Assembly: GCF_052030545.1 (NCBI RefSeq)
Contig: NZ_JBPDIH010000012.1
Span: 1-64,000, forward strand
From: CANMXU01 sp052030545
GTDB taxonomy: Bacteria; Pseudomonadota; Gammaproteobacteria; Enterobacterales; Alteromonadaceae
Direction of reading: 5' to 3'
Length of the DNA: 64,000 bases
The position numbers were made by a program, and so were the translations under genes. The notes under the pieces were generated by a model that saw only the letters and a program-made list of their open reading frames with translations, was not told the DNA's origin and did not search any database. Shown here piece after piece: positions 34,248-44,022 of the stretch; positions within the stretch are counted from its first letter, which is position 1, and each line of letters opens with the position of its first letter.

Positions 34248-34988
34248 TTAGATTGTTATAAGGCGATGGTAAGCAAGTAATGCAATAACTTCTTCTTTTG
34301 ATTTAACATTAAGTTTATCTCTTAAACTACATAGATGAAACCTTACTGTTCTTTCACTTATATTCATTTTTTTAGCAACAATCTTGGCTGTCAATCCAGA
34401 GCTAACCCATTGAGCGCATTCTAACTCTCTACCAGATACATTAAATATTATATTTGATGACTCACTAAATTGAACCGCCTTCTGATGATATAATGTAGAA
34501 AGCATTTTTATTTTATATGTATACTTTTGCAACCATAGGCTTATTTTTTCTGTTTCATTAATTATGTAGTCAAACTTTATGAATTTATATGACTCTACTA
34601 TGTTAATTGAAAGGACTGTCCTTGTGCTACTTTCATTCTCTTCTAAAAACATAGTAAGGTTCGCTATTTCCTTCGAATCATTAAAGATATTCAAAGGAAT
34701 TTCCAATATATTAAGGTCATAACTGACATAACATTCATATCGTTTTTGTGAGATATCTGGAATAAGCTTTATCGATGTGTTTTGTTTATGCTGTATTTCA
34801 CTGTAGCTAAACGAAATAATCCCTATTTCAAGAAGTGCTTGCTCAAATTTTTTTTTCAGTTCAAGTTCTGAGCAACAAAAAAGTATTTCCCCGATAATTT
34901 CCATATCCATATTAAGTCCATTTTCAGTCTTGTTAATGCGGTATTTATTTGTTCTTTTGTAGAATAAAAAGTTATTCATTACTGTCAT
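34248..34988 (-). CDS. LuxR-type transcriptional regulator
   Basis: A 246-residue regulator. The C-terminal 65 residues hold a LuxR helix-turn-helix (LECAQWVSSGLTAKIVAKKMNI, then SERTVRFHLCSLRDKLNVKSKEEVIALLAY). The N-terminal 175 residues could be a divergent autoinducer-binding-like domain, but I cannot identify ligand residues. Its composition is more AT-rich (frequent AAA, ATA, AGA codons) than the flanking housekeeping genes, which hints at transfer. It is divergent from the repeat lipoprotein gene, with 78 bases between starts, so it may control it. An ATG nine bases into the frame is an alternative start. Confidence 0.78.
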   Translation of the reverse strand: MTVMNNFLFYKRTNKYRINKTENGLNMDMEIIGEILFCCSELELKKKFEQALLEIGIISFSYSEIQHKQNTSIKLIPDISQKRYECYVSYDLNILEIPLNIFNDSKEIANLTMFLEENESSTRTVLSINIVESYKFIKFDYIINETEKISLWLQKYTYKIKMLSTLYHQKAVQFSESSNIIFNVSGRELECAQWVSSGLTAKIVAKKMNISERTVRFHLCSLRDKLNVKSKEEVIALLAYHRLITI

Positions 34989-35066
34989 ATTTGACAGGTT
35001 ATTTTTGTTACATCATTGATACAATAAAAATTATTAGATGATAAAATCAAAAAAGGATAAAATCAA

Positions 35067-37550
35067 ATGGACAATAAAGTACATGAAAATAAATGGCTTA
35101 GCTTTTTATACAAATTTTTTACATTATACCTTTTATCACTCAGCCTAATTTCTTGTGGTGGAGATAGCGGAGGTAGCCAAGAAGTTAAGGTAGAAACTAA
35201 AACAATAGAAATTGTAAAACAGCAACCAGTTTCTCAAATCACAACAAGTTTATCGTCAACAAATTATAAAACTACCGATATTTTTAACCTAACAGGGACT
35301 GCCTTAGATCATGAAGATGGGGAACTCTCAGGAAATAATTTAGTTTGGGTATCTAGTAAAGACGGCACTTTAGGGAACGGTATTGATTTAACCACTACCT
35401 TAACTGAAGGCGCTCATACAGTTTCTTTAACCGCTACCGACTCTGATGGTTTATCTCATACCGACTTCATAACAATAATAGTAAGTGACAGTCCATTAAC
35501 TGAAGAAAAACCCTTAGTTAACATTACATCCCCTACATCAGGAGAATCCTACTCTAGCCTAGAAGCCTTGAACTTTACCGCTTCAACTAACCAAGATAAT
35601 GGCAGTCTAAGTTGGATCTCTAGCATAGATGGTTCAATAGGAAGTGGAGCATCAATTTCAACTAATCTATCTATCGGCATTCACTTGATTAGTGTAACAG
35701 TAACTGATTCAAATAATGTTGAAAATATATCAACGATCGCTATTAATATTATATCACCTAATAACGATTCTGAGCTGCCACCAATAGCAAACTCAGGTAC
35801 GCCTCAGAGTATAACAGAAGGGATAAAGGTTAATCTTGACGGTTCAGCATCAATCGATTCCAACAATCTTCCGCTAATTTATTCTTGGAGTTTTGAATCA
35901 AAACCTAACGACAGCAATGCAACTATTGATAACCCAAACTCTATTTCACCAAGCTTCACTCCTGATGTTGAAGGTGATTATTTAGTTAAGCTAATTGTTA
36001 ATAATGGCAGCTTAACGAGTGCACCATCAACAGTTCTGTTATCAACATTAAATTTCATTCCTGTAGCTCATGCAGGTGAAGACAAAATCATCCCAACGGG
36101 GGTTTTATCTGAACTAGATGGTAGTAGAAGTTACGATATCAATGACCAAAACTTAGAATATACTTGGTCGATTATTAATACCCCTAGTGGAAGCACTTCA
36201 ACCTTAGAGTCCCCAAATTCAGAAAAAACCAATTTCACTCCAGATATTGATGGTGAATATCAACTAGGTTTAGTTGTAAATGACGGCATAGCAAACAGTT
36301 TTAGTGATTCAGTTACACTCTTTGCAGGAAACATAAAGCCCAATGCTAGTGCAGTTTTAACTTCAATTAGTGGTTTAATAGAAAATTCAACAGTTACCTT
36401 TAATGCTGAAAATAGCAGCGATATTAACAATGACGAACTTACATATATTTGGTTTTTAGAAAAAAAACCTAATGAGAGCTCTGCTACTTTATCTTCAAAT
36501 TCAAATGTAACAAGTGAGTTATTGTTAGATTCTGTTGGCCAATATGAAGTAAGCTTGGTAGTTAATGATGGAAGTTTAGACAGTGATAAATATACGATTA
36601 ACTTCTCTGTAATAGATGAAGACACTCAAGTTAAATTTATCGGGTTTGAAGATGATACAACACAAGGCTTATCGAACTGGCTACCTAATGAAGAAGAAAG
36701 TAAAAGTGGTACCTTTTCTCTACAACCTCCTTTTCAGTCGAGTGCTGGAAGTTCATCAACAGAAATTACCCTGTCTGAAAGTCATACTAAATTAACGTTC
36801 TGGGCACAAGGCTCTGATAATGTTACCTTATATATTGATGGGACTTACTGGGCAACTTACAATCCTACTAATACCTTTTTTGAAATGTTTGAAGTCATTG
36901 TTCCTGAAGGCGGACACACCTATCGTTGGGACGTTACCGTCTCTGATGATGGTTGGCCAGATTTGTATTTAGATGATATTAGTATTAGCCATTCAACACC
37001 ACAAAGTGAAGGTACGTCGGCCTTTGGTTTCGAAGGCAATTATTTAAGCCAAGATTTCTCTGGTGACTGGGCTATATCTCGTGTGGCCAAAAGTGGTCAG
37101 CATTCACTTCAAGCTCCATATCAATCAAGCCCAGGAACAACATCAACAGAAATTACCCTGTCTGAAAGTCATACTAAATTAACGTTCTGGGCACAAGGCT
37201 CTGATAATGTTATCTTATATATTGATGGTACTTACTGGGCAACTTACAATCCTACTAATACCTTTTTTGAAATGTTTGAAGTCATTGTTCCTGAAGGCGG
37301 ACACACCTATCGTTGGGACTANNNNNNNNNNNNNNNNNNNNNNNNNNNNNNNNNNNNNNNNNNNNNNNNNNNNNNNNNNNNNNNNNNNNNNNNNNNNNNN
37401 NNNNNNNNNNNNNNNNATCCTACTAATACCTTTTTTGAAATGTTTGAAGTCATTGTTCCTGAAGGCGGACACACCTATCGTTGGGACGTTACCGTATCTG
37501 ATGATGGTTGGCCTGATTTGTATTTAGATGATATTAGTATTACAAATTAA
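35067..37550 (+). CDS. Large repeat lipoprotein with Ig/PKD-like domains, interrupted by an assembly gap
   Basis: At least 827 residues as assembled. Lipoprotein signal: a hydrophobic stretch ending in LISC, with a Gly/Ser-rich start after the Cys. Then five Ig/PKD-like domains of about 80-90 residues (repeated DGS-S-D, YSWSFESKP, GDYLVKLIVNNGS motifs), followed by C-terminal modules of 129 residues with FGFE at the start and GWPDLYLDDISI at the end. The two visible module copies are almost identical in DNA (387-base period), and the third is cut by Ns. Probably outer-membrane-anchored and surface-exposed, for adhesion or polysaccharide binding (inference). AT-rich, divergent from the LuxR-type gene. 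Confidence 0.75.
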   Translation: MDNKVHENKWLSFLYKFFTLYLLSLSLISCGGDSGGSQEVKVETKTIEIVKQQPVSQITTSLSSTNYKTTDIFNLTGTALDHEDGELSGNNLVWVSSKDGTLGNGIDLTTTLTEGAHTVSLTATDSDGLSHTDFITIIVSDSPLTEEKPLVNITSPTSGESYSSLEALNFTASTNQDNGSLSWISSIDGSIGSGASISTNLSIGIHLISVTVTDSNNVENISTIAINIISPNNDSELPPIANSGTPQSITEGIKVNLDGSASIDSNNLPLIYSWSFESKPNDSNATIDNPNSISPSFTPDVEGDYLVKLIVNNGSLTSAPSTVLLSTLNFIPVAHAGEDKIIPTGVLSELDGSRSYDINDQNLEYTWSIINTPSGSTSTLESPNSEKTNFTPDIDGEYQLGLVVNDGIANSFSDSVTLFAGNIKPNASAVLTSISGLIENSTVTFNAENSSDINNDELTYIWFLEKKPNESSATLSSNSNVTSELLLDSVGQYEVSLVVNDGSLDSDKYTINFSVIDEDTQVKFIGFEDDTTQGLSNWLPNEEESKSGTFSLQPPFQSSAGSSSTEITLSESHTKLTFWAQGSDNVTLYIDGTYWATYNPTNTFFEMFEVIVPEGGHTYRWDVTVSDDGWPDLYLDDISISHSTPQSEGTSAFGFEGNYLSQDFSGDWAISRVAKSGQHSLQAPYQSSPGTTSTEITLSESHTKLTFWAQGSDNVILYIDGTYWATYNPTNTFFEMFEVIVPEGGHTYRWDXXXXXXXXXXXXXXXXXXXXXXXXXXXXXXXXXPTNTFFEMFEVIVPEGGHTYRWDVTVSDDGWPDLYLDDISITN
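36745..37550 (+). repeat. 387-base direct repeats encoding the C-terminal modules
   Basis: The stretch starting GAAATTACCCTGTCTGAAAG at about 36760 recurs near 37148, and CCTACTAATACCTTTTTTG recurs at 36864, 37251 and 37419. The last spacing is shorter only because of the gap. Confidence 0.85.
37322..37416. other. Assembly gap of 95 N inside the repeat lipoprotein gene
   Basis: The repeat period (387) predicts that 314 rather than 95 bases are missing if one full third module exists; the difference of 219 is a multiple of three, so the frame would stay open. Confidence 0.9.
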
Positions 37551-37642
37551 ACTTATAAATAATAACCTTCCAAGATCACAGCAACACATGTTGTTGTGAT
37601 CTAAATTAAAAAACGCTAAAACCTAACCAATTCAATCCTATC

Positions 37643-40042
37643 TTATTTTGGCCCACCAAATAAATCCAATTGGGCATCAACGATTTCGCTAAAACTGGTG
37701 CCAATAAAAGGTAAAATAGCATCGGCTACGGTCGCTAATTGGCGATCAACATACAGCTGATAATCTAAAGCTGAGCTTTGATATTCTTTCGCTTGCGGGC
37801 CATTTACTGTTATGTAATATTCAATCCAACCGCGGCGCTGATACTTAAGCGGTTTATTGAGTTTTTCATTTTGCTGATCAGCTAAACGCGCAGCTTTAAC
37901 ATGCGGTGGCACGTTTTTTACATAATCACTGAGCTTTCGGCGAATACGTTTTCGATAAATCAGTAAGTGATCAAACTGCCCTGCTTTAGTTTTTTCAACC
38001 ATATCAATAATATAATCTTTAACTGGCAACTGATTAAATACCCGATGATATAATTCGCGTTGAAATTGCTTGGCCAATTCGGTCCAGTCAGTACGCACAC
38101 TTTCTAAACCTTTAAAAACAATTTCTTGTTCGCCGTTTTTCTCTAACAAACCCGCATAACGCTTTTTGGTGCCAACATCTTGCCCGCGAATAGTTGGCAT
38201 TAAAAACTGGCTAAAATGGGTTTCAAATTCAATGTCTAACTGGCTATCAACGTGGTATTTGTCTTTTAAAATTTTTTGCCATTTATCGTTAATATAATCT
38301 TGTAACGCTTTGCCAATGTGCTGACATTCATCACTCGATTTATTTTTACCAACATCAACAAATATCGAGTCAGTATCGCCGTATATAACCCGATAACTTT
38401 TATCTTCTAGCCATGATTTGGTGGTTTTTAATATTTCATGGCTGCGCTTAGTGATTGAGCCCGAAAGTCGTGGGTCGAAAAATCGACAACCGGTTGAGCC
38501 TAAAATGCCATAAAAAGAGTTCATGATAATTTTTATCGCTTGCGATAACGCGGCGTTTTTTTCTAATTTAGCTTTATCCCTTTCTTGCCATAGGTCGTTA
38601 ATAATATCTGGCAAAAAGTGCTCTTCTCTTGAAAAATAGGCGCCATCAAACCCTTCTATCGCTTGCTCGGGTGATTTTAAGCCTTCAATTAATCCCATAG
38701 GATCAATATTAAACGTTCGGATAATACTTGGGTATAGGCTTTTAAAGTCGAGCACCAAAATGTTTTTGTATAAACCCGGAATAGAGTCCATAACAAAACC
38801 GCCAGGCGATACTAAGCCAGAATGGCCATCACCCATGTTTGGCGCAACATAACCTTTGCGATGCAATTTGGGTAAGTATAAATTGGTGAAGGCTGCAACC
38901 GAGCCGCCGATTCGGTCAATGGCTAAACCGGTGAGCTGCGAGCGTAAAATGGCAAAATCTAGCAGCTGTGTTTTTTCAAAAATCAGCCAAACTAAACGAC
39001 AATCTTCAAGATTATAAGCAGCAAGCGCCGTTTTGTTGTGATGAAAATTATGAGTGATCTCTTTAATACGATTATCAACATCGTCAACTTTTTTGCTCAA
39101 ACCTAATAATGCATTAGAGACATGATCTAAAGAAAAGCTAGGAAAACTGTAGGTAGCGGTTTTTAATAAATCGATACCGTCAAGCACAACACGCCCTGAT
39201 ATTTCGAGAAACTGTTGCTCGCTATTCTTATTTTTACGCCAATATGGCGCTTTACCATCACGGCCAATATTAAAGCTAATTCCATGAATATCGCAGCGCT
39301 TTTGCAGCAAGTTCATATCAAAGTTAATCACATTCCAACCAATAAGAATATCGGGATCGTAGCGTTCAAGCCAATCGATAAAGGCATGTAATAACGCCTG
39401 TTCATCTTCTACCCAAACGATATAAGGTTGCTCAACTGCTAATGGTTCATCGGGTTTGTCACCAATGATAAAAACACATTGAACTTGTTCTCTATATAAA
39501 CCAATTGAATAAAGTTCACCTTCGAAAGAGCACTCAATATCAACTGACACCATCGACAACTCTACAGCACAACTTTCGCGTTTACACTTAGCGTTGCTAA
39601 CTTCGATATAACCGTTTTGTTGTTGCTCATAACCTGTGTATGCAAGGTTTGCCGTAATAAAGCGTTCCATCAAATAACGTTCATCCGGCCTAAAGTCATC
39701 TTCGTAACATTTTACGCCGTGCTGCGATAATAAGGCTCTCGCCTGATAAAGCTCGCGCATAAATTTAAAATAAAAACCGCTCACAGGCTGCTGATTAAAC
39801 GCTTTCAGTGTTAAAGGCTGACATTTAGCGAGATTAATATTATGCTCTGCCAATAACTGCTTTGCTTGTTCAACTTGATGATTTTCTATAAAAAATAGCG
39901 CCAATTCATTTTCAACCACCAGTTTGATTGGTCCGCGTTTACTGTGTAACCATAAAGTGATCACGATACCGTGTCGCTTATCTTGTGCTTGTTTAGTCAG
40001 CAAATAGCCGGTGTTAAGCAAGAGGTTGTCAGTATTTGTCAT
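37643..40042 (-). CDS. polB: DNA polymerase II
   Basis: A 799-residue family B polymerase used in translesion synthesis and replication restart. The 3'-5' exonuclease domain shows VDIECSFEG, GWNVINFDMNLL and YNLEDCRLV. Polymerase motifs DFKSLYPSII (motif A), KIIMNSFYGILG (motif B) and YGDTDSIFV (motif C) are intact. Length is close to E. coli Pol II (783). It is divergent from dinG, with a perfect LexA box between them, so SOS-controlled. Confidence 0.97.
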   Translation of the reverse strand: MTNTDNLLLNTGYLLTKQAQDKRHGIVITLWLHSKRGPIKLVVENELALFFIENHQVEQAKQLLAEHNINLAKCQPLTLKAFNQQPVSGFYFKFMRELYQARALLSQHGVKCYEDDFRPDERYLMERFITANLAYTGYEQQQNGYIEVSNAKCKRESCAVELSMVSVDIECSFEGELYSIGLYREQVQCVFIIGDKPDEPLAVEQPYIVWVEDEQALLHAFIDWLERYDPDILIGWNVINFDMNLLQKRCDIHGISFNIGRDGKAPYWRKNKNSEQQFLEISGRVVLDGIDLLKTATYSFPSFSLDHVSNALLGLSKKVDDVDNRIKEITHNFHHNKTALAAYNLEDCRLVWLIFEKTQLLDFAILRSQLTGLAIDRIGGSVAAFTNLYLPKLHRKGYVAPNMGDGHSGLVSPGGFVMDSIPGLYKNILVLDFKSLYPSIIRTFNIDPMGLIEGLKSPEQAIEGFDGAYFSREEHFLPDIINDLWQERDKAKLEKNAALSQAIKIIMNSFYGILGSTGCRFFDPRLSGSITKRSHEILKTTKSWLEDKSYRVIYGDTDSIFVDVGKNKSSDECQHIGKALQDYINDKWQKILKDKYHVDSQLDIEFETHFSQFLMPTIRGQDVGTKKRYAGLLEKNGEQEIVFKGLESVRTDWTELAKQFQRELYHRVFNQLPVKDYIIDMVEKTKAGQFDHLLIYRKRIRRKLSDYVKNVPPHVKAARLADQQNEKLNKPLKYQRRGWIEYYITVNGPQAKEYQSSALDYQLYVDRQLATVADAILPFIGTSFSEIVDAQLDLFGGPK

Positions 40043-40068
40043 TTGTGGTCGATTATTGTTTGCAGAAC

Positions 40069-40084
40069 CTGTTAATATATACAG
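40069..40084. promoter_or_regulatory. LexA (SOS) box between polB and dinG
   Basis: CTGTTAATATATACAG matches CTGT-N8-ACAG exactly, 27 bases before the polB start and 58 before dinG. Both genes are SOS genes in E. coli, each with its own box there; here one box may serve both. Confidence 0.9.
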
Positions 40085-40142
40085 CAGTGTAATATATCCG
40101 CCGAATGATTAAAACGCCTGCTTGGCGCAAAGTGAAATATAA

Positions 40143-42263
40143 ATGTTAAGTGAAAAAATTAAACAAGCGATCCGTGACTCCTATAAAGCCATTGGTAAAA
40201 GTTTGCCGAACTTTAATCCACGTAAGCAACAAACATTTCTAATTGCAGAAATCGCTAAAACCTTAGCGGGCGATTACGACAAACTAAGAAAAATCATTAC
40301 CATTGAAGCCGGCACAGGTACAGGTAAGTCACTCGCTTACAGTTTAGGCTCAATTCCGCTAGCTATTTCGCGTGATAAAAAGGTCATTATTTCTTCAGCA
40401 ACTGTCGCTCTGCAAGAACAATTAGTGGATAAAGATTTACCCTTTTTAAAAGAGCATACTGGCCTTAACTTTAATTACACCCTAGTAAAAGGGCGACAAC
40501 GTTATGTCTGCAAACAAAAACTCACACAAGCGGTTGCTGAAGATGACAGCCCGCAGGCAGGTTTTACCTTTGCAGAAAAGCCTAAAAAAGATGATTTAGC
40601 CAGTTTACGCGCTATGTATTCCGCACTAAAAGAAGGTTCATGGCAAGGTGATTTAGACTCTTGGACCCAAGGCATTTCACCTATGGTTTGGCAACAAATT
40701 CAAAGTGACAAACACAGCTGTTTAAAGCATATTTCAGAGCACAGCCATTGCCCTTTTCACAAAGCACGAGACACTATGGACGAAGCCGACGTCTTAGTTG
40801 TCAATCACAGTTTGTTATTAGCCGATCTAGAACTTGGCGGCGGTAAAATCCTCCCTAGCCCAGAAGATTGCTACTATGTCATTGATGAAGCCCATCACTT
40901 GCCAAAGGTAACGCGTGACCATTCAAGCGCAAGCATTACCTTAAAAGGGGCAATTGATTGGCTGAGTAAGCTACAAGAAACCGGTGATAAAATTGCAAAA
41001 CTGGTAAAGTCACAATCAGCCATTTCACCTTCAGTAAGACTGGCGGATGACGTACAAGATTTACTGGTTGATTGTCGAAAAGTGGTCACTTATATCGAAA
41101 GTAATCGTCAGCAATTATTCCCTGAAAAACCGAGTTCACAATTTAGCAAAAAGCTTGGCAATAAAGAGGCTGAAAAATTACACCGTTTTGAAAATGGCAT
41201 TATTCCACAAGAGTTAAAAAACTGGAGTGAAGACTTAGCTAGCGCCAGTAAAAAATCGCTTGCGCAAATTAATAAGCTCTACAACATTTTAATGGAGCAT
41301 GTAAAAGAAGGTGATGTGCAACTGTACTTAGCAGAGCCTTTATTAGCCGAAGCAGGCTTTATGAGCCAGCGATTAGAAAATTTTACCGCCCTTTGCGCTA
41401 TGTACGCTAAAACAGACAGTGACAAAGGCGCGCCTATGGCAAGGTGGATAGAACAAATTGACGGTAAGCGTCAAGATTATTTAATGTCGGCCTCGCCTAT
41501 TGATGTTGGTTTTATGCTTGAAGATATGCTGTGGTCAAAGTGTGAAGGTGCAGTTTTGTGCTCAGCAACGATTATGGCGCTGAACTCGTTTGACCATTTT
41601 AGAAAACAAGCTGGTTTATCAATCAACGATGGCAGTCAGTATCAAAATGTCGCTTCGCCTTTTGATTATCAAACCAATGCTAAGTTAGTCGTACCGCAAA
41701 TGGTCTATGAACCCAGCGCTGATAAATTTACTGATGAATTAATAAAGAAGCTGCCGAAACTGTTTAAACAAGGTAAAACCACCCTGGTGTTGTTTTCTTC
41801 CTATTGGCAAATGGAAAAAGTGGCTCAGCACCTACGTGAAAAAGATAAACTTACACTGCAAGTTCAAGGTGAACATTCACGCCAGCATCTTATCGAAAAA
41901 CATAAAAAATTAGCCGATGAAGACAAAGAGAGTATTTTGTTTGGTACGCAAAGTTTTTCTGAAGGGCTCGACTTACCGGGCAAGTATTTAACCAACCTTA
42001 TAATCACCAAACTGCCCTTTTCCGTGCCGACTTCACCTGTTGAAGAAGCACATGCTGAGCACATCAGCGCCAAAGGCGGTAACCCCTTTATGAGTTTATC
42101 GGTACCAGAAACCTCTAAAAAGCTTATTCAAGCAACCGGCAGGTTGTTGAGAAATGAAGCTGACACCGGAACAATTACCTTGCTCGATAGACGCGTGGTG
42201 ACTAAACGGTACGGAAAAGATCTACTCAATTCGCTACCGCCTTATCAGCGAATTATTGAGTAA
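40143..42263 (+). CDS. dinG: ATP-dependent DNA helicase DinG
   Basis: A 706-residue superfamily 2, XPD-like 5'-3' helicase that unwinds R-loops, D-loops and forked DNA. Walker A EAGTGTGKSLAYSLG near residue 57; a four-Cys iron-sulfur cluster region (YVCKQ, SCLKH, HCPFH with their neighbours at about 120-205); DEAH box VIDEAHHLP; motif III VLCSATI; motif VI QATGRLLRNE. Full length. Divergent from polB, sharing the LexA box. Confidence 0.96.
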   Translation: MLSEKIKQAIRDSYKAIGKSLPNFNPRKQQTFLIAEIAKTLAGDYDKLRKIITIEAGTGTGKSLAYSLGSIPLAISRDKKVIISSATVALQEQLVDKDLPFLKEHTGLNFNYTLVKGRQRYVCKQKLTQAVAEDDSPQAGFTFAEKPKKDDLASLRAMYSALKEGSWQGDLDSWTQGISPMVWQQIQSDKHSCLKHISEHSHCPFHKARDTMDEADVLVVNHSLLLADLELGGGKILPSPEDCYYVIDEAHHLPKVTRDHSSASITLKGAIDWLSKLQETGDKIAKLVKSQSAISPSVRLADDVQDLLVDCRKVVTYIESNRQQLFPEKPSSQFSKKLGNKEAEKLHRFENGIIPQELKNWSEDLASASKKSLAQINKLYNILMEHVKEGDVQLYLAEPLLAEAGFMSQRLENFTALCAMYAKTDSDKGAPMARWIEQIDGKRQDYLMSASPIDVGFMLEDMLWSKCEGAVLCSATIMALNSFDHFRKQAGLSINDGSQYQNVASPFDYQTNAKLVVPQMVYEPSADKFTDELIKKLPKLFKQGKTTLVLFSSYWQMEKVAQHLREKDKLTLQVQGEHSRQHLIEKHKKLADEDKESILFGTQSFSEGLDLPGKYLTNLIITKLPFSVPTSPVEEAHAEHISAKGGNPFMSLSVPETSKKLIQATGRLLRNEADTGTITLLDRRVVTKRYGKDLLNSLPPYQRIIE

Positions 42264-42382
42264 AGTCACAATTGTTGAATCAAATCAATATTCAACAACA
42301 AAATTGCCTTGGCTTTTGTGACCGACTCGATTATTTTTGTTAACGGAGTATTTATTAAAATTTAAGTCCGTTGAGAGATCTT

Positions 42383-42763
42383 ATGAGTAATAAAATAAAA
42401 TCGATAGTTTTCACCTTATTAGTCGTTATTTTTGTGTCTGGCTGTAGTAAAACAGTCGATATTGAACTTGCGTCAGAAGTGACAATGTACCCTAGCCAAA
42501 GCAGTAAAGAGCGCATTATCATTACCGAGCAAGACGAAGACTATGTAATGCTTAACAAATGGTTAACTGAGCACAAAAGTGGTTGGTTTACCGCATCAGG
42601 TCGTTTTCAAGGCGGTGTTTACTTTCGCTCAGGCGAACACGGCATTCAAGTGACTAAAACCAAAGTGATCGTTTATTCCACCAAAGGCAGTAAACCACAG
42701 GCGTTATATGCGCAAGAGATCAAAAAAGGTGATTTCAATAAATTGTTAAATAAGTACCAATAG
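42383..42763 (+). CDS. Small lipoprotein of unknown function
   Basis: 126 residues from the ATG at 42383. The signal sequence ends in a lipobox VSGC, so it is a lipoprotein. The mature part (about 105 residues) is beta-rich with WFTASGRFQGGVYFRSGEHGIQV. No known domain recognised. Between dinG and the RDD gene, 58 bases from the latter. Confidence 0.75.
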   Translation: MSNKIKSIVFTLLVVIFVSGCSKTVDIELASEVTMYPSQSSKERIIITEQDEDYVMLNKWLTEHKSGWFTASGRFQGGVYFRSGEHGIQVTKTKVIVYSTKGSKPQALYAQEIKKGDFNKLLNKYQ

Positions 42764-42821
42764 TTATGTCACAATGCTTGAGTGCTCATGCTGATTATTC
42801 TTTTTAAGGGACAATTTTGAT

Positions 42822-43961
42822 ATGCCTCAAGCGCCATCTCAAACACCGATAACGACAGACTTATCAACCGAAGAGACCCGTCAAGTACTTACCCCATTTG
42901 CGTTTAAAGTCGATCAATCTTTATTTGGTCTAGCTTTAGCCGCGCCTTGGCGCCGATTAGCGGCGTTGCTAGTTGATTTGTTTTTCATTGCGATATTAAG
43001 TGGCGCCCCTGGTGAACTGCTCGCCATTGTGATCGCTTATACGTTTTATCAATTAGGCAGTAAAAAACGTGCACAGCAACAAGGGAAAGTTGTCGGCGCT
43101 AAAAGGCGTGCTATTATGCGGTTTATCGGTGCCTTTATCGTTTTTATGATTTTACTAAGCCTGTTACCACTTGCGGTAGATGAAGCAGAGAATATATTAA
43201 GCGACGAAATAACTAACAAACAAACCTCTGGTATAGATGGCAAAGAGATCGGTTTTGCCAAAGCAATTGAAATGTCAGCACTTGCCCTGAGTATTTCACA
43301 AGCCATGGAAAAGGCACAATGTACCGAACTCGATTGTTATCACCAAATACTTTCACCTTATATTAACGACCTTCAAGCATTAGCACTTGATGAGCAAGTA
43401 GCTAAATCAGGTATAGAAGAAGTGGTTGAAAATACAGATTTAGCAGCTACTGATAAAACGACTTTACTCAATAAATTGCTACTCGAATATCAAGCGCCCG
43501 CTGATTTAGATAAATCAATATCGAGCAATCCTTCATCGGCAGCTGTAACTACCTTGGCTAATGACATAGACAGTGAAATAAGCAGTAAAACAAACACTAG
43601 TGCGGGTGACGAAAAACCCGTTTATTCAATTATTCAATTGGTAAAAGGCATTATTAGCGACTTAGGTTTAGGTTTTGGTTGGGCGGCATTTTACTTTACC
43701 ATTTTTACCGCGCTATGGCATGGTCAAACACCAGGTAAAAAACTTTTTTACATCAAAGTACTGCAACTTGATGGCACGCCATTGTCAATGTGGGACAGTT
43801 TTGGTCGCTATGGCGGATACGGTGCAGGAATAGCGACCGGGCTTATTGGCTTTATTCAAATCTTTTGGGATGCTAATCGACAAGCCATTCATGACAAAAT
43901 ATCAGCAACGGTAGTCATTAATGCTAACAGCGTCATTGAAAACAAAGATAGTAAAAGCTAA
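42822..43961 (+). CDS. RDD family membrane protein
   Basis: 379 residues. The RDD domain is split: AAPWRRLAALLVDLFF (about 40-55) with the Arg-Asp signature and the first helix, and a C-terminal WHGQTPGKKLFYIKVLQLDG block with two more hydrophobic segments. Between them lies a long, acidic, helical soluble insert (about 125-270), larger than in most RDD proteins. AAGGG ribosome site before the ATG. Role unknown; RDD proteins include cation/proton antiporters. Confidence 0.82.
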   Translation: MPQAPSQTPITTDLSTEETRQVLTPFAFKVDQSLFGLALAAPWRRLAALLVDLFFIAILSGAPGELLAIVIAYTFYQLGSKKRAQQQGKVVGAKRRAIMRFIGAFIVFMILLSLLPLAVDEAENILSDEITNKQTSGIDGKEIGFAKAIEMSALALSISQAMEKAQCTELDCYHQILSPYINDLQALALDEQVAKSGIEEVVENTDLAATDKTTLLNKLLLEYQAPADLDKSISSNPSSAAVTTLANDIDSEISSKTNTSAGDEKPVYSIIQLVKGIISDLGLGFGWAAFYFTIFTALWHGQTPGKKLFYIKVLQLDGTPLSMWDSFGRYGGYGAGIATGLIGFIQIFWDANRQAIHDKISATVVINANSVIENKDSKS

Positions 43962-44022
43962 GAAAGTAAACACTAAGCACAGCTCATATTATGCTGTGCC
44001 GCTATACTATTTATTCTGCCAA

